A stretch of DNA of 64,000 nt from Candidatus Rifleibacterium amylolyticum (GTDB taxonomy: Bacteria > Muiribacteriota > Ozemobacteria > Ozemobacterales > Ozemobacteraceae), in contig JAACJG010000004.1 of NCBI GenBank assembly GCA_009917695.1, positions 1-64,000 of the forward strand, read 5' to 3'. The notes under the pieces were generated by a model that saw only the letters and a program-made list of their open reading frames with translations, made no database searches and was not told the DNA's origin. Both the position numbers and the translations under genes were made by a program. Positions 35,045 through 43,939 of the stretch are shown here, piece by piece (position 1 is the stretch's first letter; every line of letters starts with the position of its first letter).

Positions 35045-36052
35045 TTGCAAGAATCAATTAGTCCCGATCCCAGGGTCGGGGTTTTTATTCACGACATATC
35101 GATCCGCTGCGGTGACCAGGCGATAGCACTGGAGGCCCTCGACCTCGATGAGGTTCTGGCTGCATCAGAACTGCAGTTGTCCGGTAGTATAAGCGGTAAG
35201 GCTAACGATGGCGTTCATGTTCTTGTCGAACAAGGATTCAGGCCGTTTCTTACCAGAAAATACTCTTCCGTGCCGGTTGATACGAGTATGCGTGGACGAT
35301 TCCGGGCTGATCTGAAACTGCACAACGGCGTCAACAGTCTTTGTATAAAGGCTGTTGACGCTGAAGGCAATACTATCGACAGCAAGCATTTTGATCTGCA
35401 TTACAAAGGGTCGTTCCGTGAATGGAACGAAACTATTTTTATCGCTTTTTTTCTGGCAATAATCATCAGAGGCCTGGTTTTACAAGCCTTCTGGATTCCC
35501 ACCGGCAGCATGGAGCCGACACTTCTGGGGGAAAAGCGCAACCCATTTACCGGTCAACTCGAGCGTAGTGGCGATCGCATACTTGTCAGCCGTTTCGCTT
35601 ACGTTCTCGATCTGTCGCTCGATGGGCGTCTGCCTTTTGGGCCACGAATCTGGCTGAAGATTCCTGATCGTGGCGATATAATCGTTTTCAAATTCCCCAA
35701 TCCCGATGTCCTGGCGCCGCCGAAAGATTACATCAAAAGAGTCATCGGGCTTCCTGGCGATCGCATAGATATTGAAGATGGCGTGGTGATGGTCAACGGC
35801 ACTGTGCTGAAAGAACCCTACATCGCCGAACCGCCGTTATCAAATTTTCATACGAAAGTGCCTGAAGATTGCCTGTTCTGCATGGGCGACAATCGCAACA
35901 ACAGCTCTGACAGCCGCTACTGGGGACCCATGCCATTGAGCAATCTCAAGGGCCAGGCAGTGTTCAATTACCTGCCAATGAATCGTATAAGTCCGATACG
36001 GAGCCATCCTCTGGCTCTCGCGCCCGCACGCCAGGCCGAATCGGCATACTGA
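35045..36052 (+). CDS. lepB: Signal peptidase I with N-terminal beta-domain
   Basis: A 335-residue signal peptidase I. The catalytic domain has one membrane helix (about residues 129-146), then TGSMEPTL with Ser155 as nucleophile, DYIKRVIGLPGD with Lys231 as general base, and CMGDNRNNSSDSRYWGP. It cleaves signal peptides of exported proteins on the outer face of the inner membrane. Unusually, about 120 residues precede the helix and look strand-rich (VGVFIHDISIRCGDQAIALEAL), like an Ig-type domain facing the cytosol. It starts at a TTG two bases after rplS, so translation is probably coupled; no later ATG would keep the domain. Confidence 0.92.
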   Translation: MQESISPDPRVGVFIHDISIRCGDQAIALEALDLDEVLAASELQLSGSISGKANDGVHVLVEQGFRPFLTRKYSSVPVDTSMRGRFRADLKLHNGVNSLCIKAVDAEGNTIDSKHFDLHYKGSFREWNETIFIAFFLAIIIRGLVLQAFWIPTGSMEPTLLGEKRNPFTGQLERSGDRILVSRFAYVLDLSLDGRLPFGPRIWLKIPDRGDIIVFKFPNPDVLAPPKDYIKRVIGLPGDRIDIEDGVVMVNGTVLKEPYIAEPPLSNFHTKVPEDCLFCMGDNRNNSSDSRYWGPMPLSNLKGQAVFNYLPMNRISPIRSHPLALAPARQAESAY

Positions 36053-36065
36053 CAAAGTTTTTCAG

Positions 36066-36941
36066 ATGAAAAAAGAACTGCCCGGGCACATTAAAAAAGC
36101 ATTCAAGTCTATCGATCATTTTTTACCGGTCGTAGACCTGGTGGTTGAACTTGTCGATGCGCGCATGCCCAATGGCTCGCGCCTGAAAGGTTTTATCAAT
36201 CGCCTCGGCAAGAATTCTGTAATAGCCTTATCAAAGTCTGATCTTGCCGATGACATTGAAACGAGAAAGTGGATAGATCGCTTCGCAGCTGAAGGCCTTA
36301 CCGCAGTCGCACTTGATTGTCGTGACCGTCATTCGGTAAAACGCCTGACCAATCTCATAAAAACAGCCGCCTTTACGGTAAAGCCGGGCAGCAAACCGCC
36401 GGCGCGCAAGGTGCGTCGCGCCATGATCATCGGCATTCCAAATGTCGGCAAGTCAACGCTGATCAACTCACTTGCCGGAAGAAAAGCGGCTCGCACCGCT
36501 AATATGCCCGGGGTTACCCGCAGCATACAATGGATAAAACTGAGCGGTGAGCTTGAGTTGCTCGATCTGCCGGGTATTCTCGATTATGGTCTGTTACGGC
36601 GCGGCGATGTTCTGCGTCTTATCAACACAGTTCCCGGAAAGGATGAAGATACCTGGAGTCAGGCAAAGACGCTTGCGCAGGTTCTAGCCTTGACCGGAAA
36701 CCAGGGAATATTGCCAGGCTATAAAGAGTGTGGCGAAAGCTACGATCGTTTTCTCGAAGACTATGCCCGGCGCATGAATTTTTGTATCAAAGGTGGTTCG
36801 GCTGATATTGAGCGGGCAGCTACCGATATTATCAGACGTTTCCAGTCTGGCGGTCTGGGCCGCGTGACGATTGAGAAAGCGGACTGCGATCTTGACGAGT
36901 TTTTTGATATGCAACCGGAAAATTCAGAGGTAGAATTCTGA
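36066..36941 (+). CDS. rbgA: Ribosome biogenesis GTPase RbgA (YlqF)
   Basis: A 291-residue circularly permuted GTPase. The G4 motif comes first (SKSD, residues 56-59), then G1 (GIPNVGKST, 123-131), the PGVTRSIQWIKL segment and G3 (DLPG, 167-170). The N-terminus has VELVDARMPNGSR, typical of the family. RbgA helps place late proteins in the 50S subunit. It follows rplS-lepB as in Bacillus and its relatives, which supports the assignment. The start codon follows lepB by 13 bases and the next gene by two. Confidence 0.93.
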   Translation: MKKELPGHIKKAFKSIDHFLPVVDLVVELVDARMPNGSRLKGFINRLGKNSVIALSKSDLADDIETRKWIDRFAAEGLTAVALDCRDRHSVKRLTNLIKTAAFTVKPGSKPPARKVRRAMIIGIPNVGKSTLINSLAGRKAARTANMPGVTRSIQWIKLSGELELLDLPGILDYGLLRRGDVLRLINTVPGKDEDTWSQAKTLAQVLALTGNQGILPGYKECGESYDRFLEDYARRMNFCIKGGSADIERAATDIIRRFQSGGLGRVTIEKADCDLDEFFDMQPENSEVEF

Positions 36942-36943
36942 CT

Positions 36944-37921
36944 ATGAGCGGAACAACAGAAAAGCTCGATCTTTCTGAAGAGCTTTCACGGCATATTCTG
37001 GGTGCCGGCAATGATTCTGGACTGGATATGATAAGGGCCATACCCGATCTTTCGGCGCGCGCGCGCGGCAACTGCCTGGTGCTTGAAGGGTCTGCCGAAA
37101 AGATAACTCTGGTTAAGCGATTTCTTGAGCTGCTGGGGCGCCGAATAGAAAGAGCCGGGGCTATGGAACAGTATGAAGTGCGCCGCCTGTTCGACCAGTT
37201 TATCGATGAAGACACCGTGATAAACGACGCGGCAGATCCCTTCAGCGAGCTGATCACATCTTTTAACGGTCGCCTGGTAAGAGCGATGACAGCTGGCCAG
37301 CAGCAGTATGTCGAGTTTATCGAAAACAATACTGTTATCGTTGCGCGTGGTCCGGCCGGCACCGGCAAAACCTATCTGGCCACCGCCATGGCAATCAAGG
37401 CTCTAAAAGAAAAAAAGGTCAGCCGGGTTATTCTGTCGCGCCCCGTTGTTGAAGCCGGCGAAAGTCTGGGATATCTGCCTGGCGATATAAAGGAAAAGGT
37501 TGATCCGCATTTCAGGCCGCTTTACGATTGTCTTCAGGAATTCATCGGCATGGGCAAATTCGAGCAGTTCGTCAGGCAGGGCATTATTGAAATAACGCCC
37601 CTGGCTTATATGCGCGGACGTACATTCAACGAAGCATTTGTTGTTCTCGATGAAGCACAGAATACCACGATGCCGCAGATGCGCATGATTCTTACCCGGC
37701 TGGGTTATGGTTCAAAGCTGGTGATAACCGGCGATCAGACGCAGGTAGATCTGCCCCGCCCCGCTGATTCGTCTTTGCTGACCCTGGGTGATATAATTGG
37801 TTCGGTCGAGTCAGTATCTTTTATTGATCTTTGTGGCAAAGACGTGATAAGACATGAAGTAGTCAGAAGAATAATCAATGCATTTGACGCATACCAGAAG
37901 CGGGAAAAAGAAAAGAAGTGA
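36944..37921 (+). CDS. PhoH-like ATPase
   Basis: A 325-residue PhoH/YbeZ family protein. After a KH-like N-terminal region it has RGPAGTGKTYLA (Walker A, about residues 136-143), SRPVVEAGESLGYLPGDIKEKVDPHFRPLYD, VVLDEAQNTTMPQMRMILTRLG (Walker B) and ITGDQTQVDLP. It is probably an RNA-linked ATPase acting with the endonuclease YbeY, encoded two genes on. The set phoH-pgpH-ybeY is a conserved block in many bacteria. It starts two bases after rbgA and overlaps the next gene by four. Confidence 0.93.
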   Translation: MSGTTEKLDLSEELSRHILGAGNDSGLDMIRAIPDLSARARGNCLVLEGSAEKITLVKRFLELLGRRIERAGAMEQYEVRRLFDQFIDEDTVINDAADPFSELITSFNGRLVRAMTAGQQQYVEFIENNTVIVARGPAGTGKTYLATAMAIKALKEKKVSRVILSRPVVEAGESLGYLPGDIKEKVDPHFRPLYDCLQEFIGMGKFEQFVRQGIIEITPLAYMRGRTFNEAFVVLDEAQNTTMPQMRMILTRLGYGSKLVITGDQTQVDLPRPADSSLLTLGDIIGSVESVSFIDLCGKDVIRHEVVRRIINAFDAYQKREKEKK

Positions 37922-40098
37922 GCGAGAAGCATAGTTTTATACTCTCGAGTTTTTTCGAGTGGCTTAACGTGCCAGAAGGCATGCAGCGACGATTTATCAT
38001 GTGGCTGGCACTGTTTTTTGCCCTGCTTGTTCTGATCCTGGTGATAGACCCGGCCGGGTTTACCCCCTCGGTTACCGAAGGCATGCCCGCGGCCAAGACA
38101 ATACGTTCGCCTCGACTGATAAGCTTTATCGATGAGGCAAAGACCAAAGAACTGCGCGACATCGAGAGAAATAGCGTTCAGCCGGTTTACGACCCGATCC
38201 CGGATGCCGAAGAAAACATGCTTTCGCAGTTCGACAGTTTTACCAATGACCTGAATCTGTATTTTGCCGAATATAAAAAGCTGCCTGCTTCAGAACCCCC
38301 GCAGAACCTGATTGCGTCTTATTTCCCCGGGGAATCTCTTCTCGACCAGAGCAGCCTCATTCAGCTGCGCACCTTGCGGCCGGCTCAGTATGAAAATCTG
38401 ATAAATGCTTCCCGTCAGCTGCTTTTGAATCTGGCCCAGAAAAAAATATCACAGCAGCACCTCGAATCAGTCCGCACAGAGATCAAGAACAGCATCGACA
38501 GCTACCCGGAAAACATGCAGTTCAAGTCGATAATGAATGTTCTGGTGCGGAACGCTGTTACTATCAACGTGGTTGAAGACGAAAAGGGTACGCGCCTGCA
38601 GCGGGAAGCCGCGGCTCGGGCAGTTCAGCCGGTAGTAAGAACCTTCCAGAAGGGGCAGAAAATTATTGACGAAGGCGCTATTGTTACTGCTGATGATTTT
38701 GCCGTGATCAAGAAGATCACCGAGCAGATGCAGAAGAACAAGATGATGTCGCTTATGGGCAATTTCCTGCTGGCACTTCTGGCAGTGGTGATATCGCTGG
38801 TTTATCTGCGACTCGAAGATAAGAACGTTGTGAACGACAGCGAGCAGTACAAGCTGTTGAGCGTTTTATGTCTGGCTACTCTTATTCTTGCCAAAACTGC
38901 GCATGGCCTTGGTGTGATGTTTGATCAGCCCTATCTGCCGATTTTGTTGACTCCTCTGCCGGCGGTGGCATTACTGATGACCATGTTGCTCGACAGCCGG
39001 ATCGCGCTTTTTCATGTGTTTTCTATTGGGCTGATGATGTTTGTCGTCGCCGAATCAAACGTTCGCTTCGTTGTTGTCAGCATGTTCGGTGCCATGGCCG
39101 GTATTCTCGCCTGGCGCTCAGTTTCACGTTCGAGCGACGTACGCAACCTTATTGGCTCATCTGGCATCAAAATCGGTCTGGCCAACTCGGTGGCGGTTCT
39201 TGCTTTTCTGATGCTGGACTCCGACAATATGCCGAATCTACAGGTATCAGAAGTGCTGACAAGAGTCGGTTTTGGCCTGCTCAACGGCATTCTGTCAGGG
39301 ATTCTGGCCAATGGTGTGCTGCCTTATATGGAAAGTGCTTTCTCACTTGCCACCAATTCGCGACTGCTCGAGCTAACTGATTTGTCGCAACCCTTACTGC
39401 GCAAACTTGCCGAAGAGGCTCCGGGTACCTATCAGCACAGCATCGCGGTTGCCACCATGGCCGAAGCCGCTGCCAACTGTGTTAATGCCGATCCCTTGTT
39501 GACCAAAATTGCCTCGTATTTTCACGATATCGGCAAAATCAAGCGCCCCTCATATTTTGCCGAAAACCAGGCCAGCGAGAACCGGCACGATCAGGTTACT
39601 CCTTATATGTCGAGCCTTATTCTGATCGGGCATATTCGCGACAGCCTTGATCTGGGACGCGAATATCATCTGCCCGAACGCGTGCTTTCGATAATGTCTC
39701 AGCATCATGGCACTACGCTGATCAGCTACTTCTTTGAAGAAGCCAAGAAGCTGAAGGACAGCGACGAAGTTAACGAAGAACGTTTTCGTTATCCTGGCCC
39801 CAAACCTCAGACCAAGGAAGCTGCGATTCTTATGCTGGCTGACTCGGTGGAGGCTGCTGCCAGAACCTTGCCGCAACACACGCACAGTAAAATCGAGGGC
39901 CTGGTAAAACGCATCGTCGAACACAAACTCAAGGACGAAAATCAGCTCGACGAGAGCGAACTTACTCTCAAGGACATCGAAAAAATCGAACAGACATTTG
40001 TCAGAACGCTTACTTCAATGTACCATGGTAGAGTAGACTATCCAGGAAAACTATCAAATCAGCCTAAGGGAGCCGCCGATGGAAATACTGATCAGTAA
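37918..40098 (+). CDS. 7TM-HD domain phosphodiesterase, PgpH/YqfF family
   Basis: A 726-residue membrane protein. It starts at a GTG overlapping the phoH stop. One helix (about residues 26-44) precedes a large extracytoplasmic domain (about 60-270), then about seven membrane helices, then a cytosolic HD domain with YQHSIAVATMAEAA (His507) and YFHDIGKIKRP (His536-Asp537), followed by SQHHGTTLISYFF. PgpH proteins degrade c-di-AMP; the family assignment and metal residues are clear, while the exact nucleotide is inferred. It overlaps ybeY by 20 bases. Confidence 0.92.
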   Translation: MSEKHSFILSSFFEWLNVPEGMQRRFIMWLALFFALLVLILVIDPAGFTPSVTEGMPAAKTIRSPRLISFIDEAKTKELRDIERNSVQPVYDPIPDAEENMLSQFDSFTNDLNLYFAEYKKLPASEPPQNLIASYFPGESLLDQSSLIQLRTLRPAQYENLINASRQLLLNLAQKKISQQHLESVRTEIKNSIDSYPENMQFKSIMNVLVRNAVTINVVEDEKGTRLQREAAARAVQPVVRTFQKGQKIIDEGAIVTADDFAVIKKITEQMQKNKMMSLMGNFLLALLAVVISLVYLRLEDKNVVNDSEQYKLLSVLCLATLILAKTAHGLGVMFDQPYLPILLTPLPAVALLMTMLLDSRIALFHVFSIGLMMFVVAESNVRFVVVSMFGAMAGILAWRSVSRSSDVRNLIGSSGIKIGLANSVAVLAFLMLDSDNMPNLQVSEVLTRVGFGLLNGILSGILANGVLPYMESAFSLATNSRLLELTDLSQPLLRKLAEEAPGTYQHSIAVATMAEAAANCVNADPLLTKIASYFHDIGKIKRPSYFAENQASENRHDQVTPYMSSLILIGHIRDSLDLGREYHLPERVLSIMSQHHGTTLISYFFEEAKKLKDSDEVNEERFRYPGPKPQTKEAAILMLADSVEAAARTLPQHTHSKIEGLVKRIVEHKLKDENQLDESELTLKDIEKIEQTFVRTLTSMYHGRVDYPGKLSNQPKGAADGNTDQ

Positions 40099-40582
40099 CC
40101 GACAGGAGCAGGTGTCCATCGATCTCGATTTCATTCGAACGGTTGCCGAGGAAATTCTCAGATTCGAAGCCTCACCAGAGAACGCTGAGCTTTCTCTGGT
40201 ATTCTGTGACGATGACTTTATTCAGAAGCTCAACCGCGATTATCGTGGCAAGAACGAACCCACCGACGTTCTTTCATTCCCCATGGAAGAAGAGCACTTC
40301 GAAGCAGAGATCAGAATGCTTGGCGATATTGTTATCAGTACTGAGACAGCTGTTCGTCAGGCTGACAGCCTCAAGCATCCGCCGCTGCTTGAAATTGTTT
40401 TTCTGCTGATACATGGGCTTCTGCATCTGCATGGTTACGAACATTCAGGCAAGATAAAGCGTAAGCGCATGCGCGACCGCGAAGTAACTATTTTCAGACA
40501 TTTGTGCGAGAAAAAGATGTTGAGCTTTATTGAAGGCGAAGAGCCGGCGCCGCTTATCAAGCGCGCCATCGCCGTAGATTAG
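40079..40582 (+). CDS. ybeY: Endoribonuclease YbeY (rRNA maturation factor)
   Basis: A 167-residue zinc metalloprotein. The motif HGLLHLHGYEH gives metal ligands His112, His116 and His122, and NRDYRGKNEPTDVLSFPME is the conserved strand region. YbeY takes part in 3' processing of 16S rRNA and ribosome quality control. Its start lies within the end of the PgpH-like gene. The C-terminus is a little longer than in E. coli, with a basic SGKIKRKRMRDREV stretch. Confidence 0.95.
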   Translation: MEILISNRQEQVSIDLDFIRTVAEEILRFEASPENAELSLVFCDDDFIQKLNRDYRGKNEPTDVLSFPMEEEHFEAEIRMLGDIVISTETAVRQADSLKHPPLLEIVFLLIHGLLHLHGYEHSGKIKRKRMRDREVTIFRHLCEKKMLSFIEGEEPAPLIKRAIAVD

Positions 40583-40620
40583 ATCGGCATGATCAGAGAA
40601 GGGTATGTCATTTAACAGCT

Positions 40621-41934
40621 ATGGATGATACGTTTACGGGTATAGTATTTTTTGTCTGCCTTTTGCTTTCTGCTTTCTTTTCTTCTTCCGAAACTGCGTT
40701 TTTCGCGCTTTCGCCTTTGCGTCTCAAGAAAATGGAGGACGAGGGCGACAAGAAGGCCGCAGAGATTCTCAAAGTACTTTCTGATAAACAGAAAATGCTG
40801 ATTACCCTGCTTATGGGTAATACTCTGGTAAATGTTGCTGCTACAGCAATCGCGACCAGTTTTTTTATTGATTATCTGCCGAAGTCACGTCTGACCGAAC
40901 TGGTTGGCGTTGGCCCGACCGTGAGTGTTGCGGTTTCTTCGCTGATCATGACTGTCGTGCTGCTGGTTTTCGGGGAAATCACGCCAAAGACCATAGCAAT
41001 ATTCGGTGCTTATGGCTATTCACGGGTTGTGGTTAAGCCTTTGCGCTTTGCCATGTTCGTCTTTTCTCCATTTTCAGCGCTGACAATCTGGATTATCAGC
41101 AGATTTTTTCCAAAGTACTCAGACTGGAACAGCCATCTGGGCTCTTCGACGTCGATGGAAGAAATCGACAGTTATTTCAACCTGGGCGAAGAAGTTGGCA
41201 TTATCGAGCGCGACGAAAAAGAGATGATAAGTTCGGTGTTCGAATTTGGCGATACGCTGGTGCGCGAAGTCATGGTGCCGCGCCCTGACATCATTTCAAT
41301 GCCGATCAATATCGGGCTTGATGACCTGCTGAATTTTATCAGAGAAGACGGTCATTCTCGTTTTCCGGTTTATGACGGCAATATCGACAAAGTCGTCGGC
41401 ATTCTCTACGTCAAGGATATTCTCATCAAATTAGATGAAATCAAGGTTAATTATGACCTGTTCAAACTTTTGCGCCCGCCGTTTTTCGTGCCCGAAACTA
41501 AAAAGCTCAACGATCTGCTGAGCGAGTTTCAGAAACGCAAGCAGCATCTGGCTCTGGTTGTCGATGAATACGGCGGCATTTCGGGGCTCGTGACCATCGA
41601 AGATCTTCTCGAAGAGATTGTCGGCGAAATAGTCGATGAATACGATCTTGAAGAACAGGCGCCGCTGAACCAGCTTGATAAGCATGTTTACAGTATAGAT
41701 GCGCGCTACAGTATCAGCGATCTTGAAACCGAGCTGAACTGCGAGCTTGACTACGAAGATTCAGAAACGGTTGGCGGGTTCGTTCTCGAAAAGCTCGGGC
41801 GTATTCCGCAGCGGGGCGAATCGTTTGAAGAACCTCAGGGTGTTTTTCAGGTTACCGAAATCAAGGGCAACCGTATTTTGCGGGTAAAATTTACGATGAA
41901 ACATATTTTACCTGACGAGCCGGCGATGGAGTGA
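40621..41934 (+). CDS. CNNM/CBS/CorC-HlyC family transporter protein, copy 1
   Basis: A 437-residue membrane protein. The N-terminal CNNM (DUF21) domain of about four helices includes SAFFSSSETAFFALSPLRLKKM. Two CBS repeats follow (VMVPRPDIISMPINIGL and LALVVDEYGGISGLVTIEDLLEEIVGEIVDE), then a C-terminal CorC/HlyC domain with GGFVLEKLGRIPQRGESF. Related proteins export magnesium or resist cobalt; the older haemolysin label is misleading. It follows ybeY as in many genomes and is followed by a diverged paralogue 25 bases later. Confidence 0.92.
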   Translation: MDDTFTGIVFFVCLLLSAFFSSSETAFFALSPLRLKKMEDEGDKKAAEILKVLSDKQKMLITLLMGNTLVNVAATAIATSFFIDYLPKSRLTELVGVGPTVSVAVSSLIMTVVLLVFGEITPKTIAIFGAYGYSRVVVKPLRFAMFVFSPFSALTIWIISRFFPKYSDWNSHLGSSTSMEEIDSYFNLGEEVGIIERDEKEMISSVFEFGDTLVREVMVPRPDIISMPINIGLDDLLNFIREDGHSRFPVYDGNIDKVVGILYVKDILIKLDEIKVNYDLFKLLRPPFFVPETKKLNDLLSEFQKRKQHLALVVDEYGGISGLVTIEDLLEEIVGEIVDEYDLEEQAPLNQLDKHVYSIDARYSISDLETELNCELDYEDSETVGGFVLEKLGRIPQRGESFEEPQGVFQVTEIKGNRILRVKFTMKHILPDEPAME

Positions 41935-41959
41935 GTCGAGAGCGCATGGAGAACCGTTA

Positions 41960-43210
41960 TTGACTGGCATTGTATTTTATCTTTGTCTGACCATGGTTTT
42001 TCTTGCGCTGAACGCGGTTTTTAATGGCGCTGAAACAGGACTGGTCTCGCTTGACACGGATTATCTTCGCTATAAATCGCGCGGTCTGCCAGATACTTCT
42101 CGCGAAAAAAGGCTTCTCAAGCTGGCTCAGTCACCAGACCATTATCTTGGACTGACTCTGATAGGAATAAACAGCTGTCTTGTCATTGCAACCTCACTGG
42201 CTACGGCGCTTATGGAAAGTCTTGCCCCATCGCTGCTTGAGGCTGGAACTGTTCTGCTGTCGATTTTCATTTTTCTGTTCTGTGAATTTTTACCGAAAAT
42301 GGCGTTCAACAGTCGTCCGCTCGTTTACTGTCTGAAATATCTCAAACTGCTGCTGGTCGCAGAAGTATTGTTTAGATTGCCGATCAATGCCGTTTCATGT
42401 CTGACCCGCTTTACCATGCGGCTTTTTCGTGTTCCGGCAAAGACCGAAACAGGTCTTTCCCGCGAAGAACTGCTGATTCTGCTGAGCCATGGGGCATCGA
42501 CCGGCACGATCGCCCACCACTCTAACCGCATGGCTCAGGGAATCATCGGGCTTCGCAATACTATCGCGCGCGAAGTCATGATTCCGCGCATCAACATGCT
42601 GGCTCTCGACATCAATACGCCGCCTGAACTTGCGCAGGTAACGGTAATCCGATCGGGCTTTTCCCGAGTGCCGGTTTTCAGAGAACATGTAGACAAAATC
42701 ATCGGTGTGCTTTACTTTAAAGATCTGTTTCTGAAAGATGGCGGAGTCAGGCATCTCGAAGAGATAATCTCAAAGCCGCTGTTTGTGCCTGAGACCAAAC
42801 TGGCCTCAGAACTTTTCAAAGAAATGCGCAGGTGCAACTCGCAGATGGCGGTGCTGCTCGACGAATTTGCCTCGGTAAGCGGCATAGTTACCTTTGAAGA
42901 TCTCGTTGAACAGGTCGTTGGCGAAATTCATGACGAATTTGACAAGCCGCGTACGGAATTGAAGTATAATGATGACGGAAGTATCAACGTCAGGGGAGAT
43001 ATGCATATCGATCGCCTGAACGATGAAGCTGGACTTACGCTCAGCCCGGTTTGTGGTGAGACCACCGTTAACGGGCTGATACTGGCAGTTCTCGGGAAAA
43101 TTCCCGAGGCCGGCGAAACTTTTATTATTGATGGAGTTAAAATGCGGATTATCGAAAGCAGCCAGAGAAAGGTCGAGTGGTTGCGGATATCAAGAGTTGA
43201 GAACAGCTGA
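41960..43210 (+). CDS. CNNM/CBS/CorC-HlyC family transporter protein, copy 2
   Basis: A 416-residue paralogue of the previous protein. It starts at a TTG behind GGAGAA; no nearby ATG fits. The DUF21 region reads LNAVFNGAETGLVSLDTDYLRYK. The CBS pair reads VMIPRINMLALDINTPP and MAVLLDEFASVSGIVTFEDLVEQVVGEIHDEF, and the C-terminal domain reads NGLILAVLGKIPEAGETF. The first membrane region is poorer in charged residues than in copy 1, so the two may handle different ions or form a heteromer. Its last base is the first base of the DUF502 start codon (TGATG). Confidence 0.9.
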   Translation: MTGIVFYLCLTMVFLALNAVFNGAETGLVSLDTDYLRYKSRGLPDTSREKRLLKLAQSPDHYLGLTLIGINSCLVIATSLATALMESLAPSLLEAGTVLLSIFIFLFCEFLPKMAFNSRPLVYCLKYLKLLLVAEVLFRLPINAVSCLTRFTMRLFRVPAKTETGLSREELLILLSHGASTGTIAHHSNRMAQGIIGLRNTIAREVMIPRINMLALDINTPPELAQVTVIRSGFSRVPVFREHVDKIIGVLYFKDLFLKDGGVRHLEEIISKPLFVPETKLASELFKEMRRCNSQMAVLLDEFASVSGIVTFEDLVEQVVGEIHDEFDKPRTELKYNDDGSINVRGDMHIDRLNDEAGLTLSPVCGETTVNGLILAVLGKIPEAGETFIIDGVKMRIIESSQRKVEWLRISRVENS

Positions 43211-43923
43211 TGAAACTTCCGGTTCAGCACGAAAGGCTCAATCGCACAATTGCCGATGCGGGTGAAAGGGTTAATCAGATACTGCTTTTGCTTCGCAAAT
43301 ATCTGCTGACTGGTGTGCTCGTTCTGGTGCCGCTCATGGTAACCCTTTACATCATGTTTGCAGTTTTTCAGATTACCGACGGTCTTCTTGGTGTGGCGGT
43401 AAGCAGAGCTATCGGCTATAGAATTCCCGGCGTTGGACTGTTTTTGACGGCAACGATATGTGTTATTGTTGGCGTGATAGCGCAGAATTACCTGGGGCGT
43501 CGCATAATAATCGGAATCGAAGGCTCTCTCGAGCGAATTCCCGTCGTCAGATCGTTATATAACGGAATCAAACAGGTTGCTGACGTGGTGATACAGAAAA
43601 ATCGCGGAGAATTCAAGCGCGTTGTCATGCTCGAGTATCCTAAAGAAAATTGCTGGGTCATAGGCTTCGTTACCGCCGATTTTGTCGTTCCTCTACGAGA
43701 AAAGGCTATAGATGATCTCGATATGGTAACCGTTTTCGTGCCGACCACGCCGAATCCGACTTCCGGTTTCCTGCTGATTCTGGAAAAGTCAAAAATAGTT
43801 GATACGCACATGGATATCGAAGATGCCATGAAAGTTGTAATTTCCGGTGGCCTCGTTCAGCCAGGCAGAAGTGCTGACGCCATAGATCAGGACTCGGAAA
43901 ATGAATTTGTCATTCCACATTGA
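43210..43923 (+). CDS. DUF502 family membrane protein
   Basis: A 237-residue protein with two hydrophobic segments (about residues 34-58 and 76-96), then GRRIIIGIEGSLERIPVVRSLYNGIKQVADVV and LEYPKENCWVIGFVTAD ... VTVFVPTTPNPTSGFLLIL, which together are the DUF502 signature. The family is widespread in bacteria and plants, and its role is not settled; links to membrane trafficking and stress have been proposed. It begins one base from the previous stop. Confidence 0.9.
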   Translation: MKLPVQHERLNRTIADAGERVNQILLLLRKYLLTGVLVLVPLMVTLYIMFAVFQITDGLLGVAVSRAIGYRIPGVGLFLTATICVIVGVIAQNYLGRRIIIGIEGSLERIPVVRSLYNGIKQVADVVIQKNRGEFKRVVMLEYPKENCWVIGFVTADFVVPLREKAIDDLDMVTVFVPTTPNPTSGFLLILEKSKIVDTHMDIEDAMKVVISGGLVQPGRSADAIDQDSENEFVIPH

Positions 43924-43939
43924 TGCACGAGGTAAAAGC

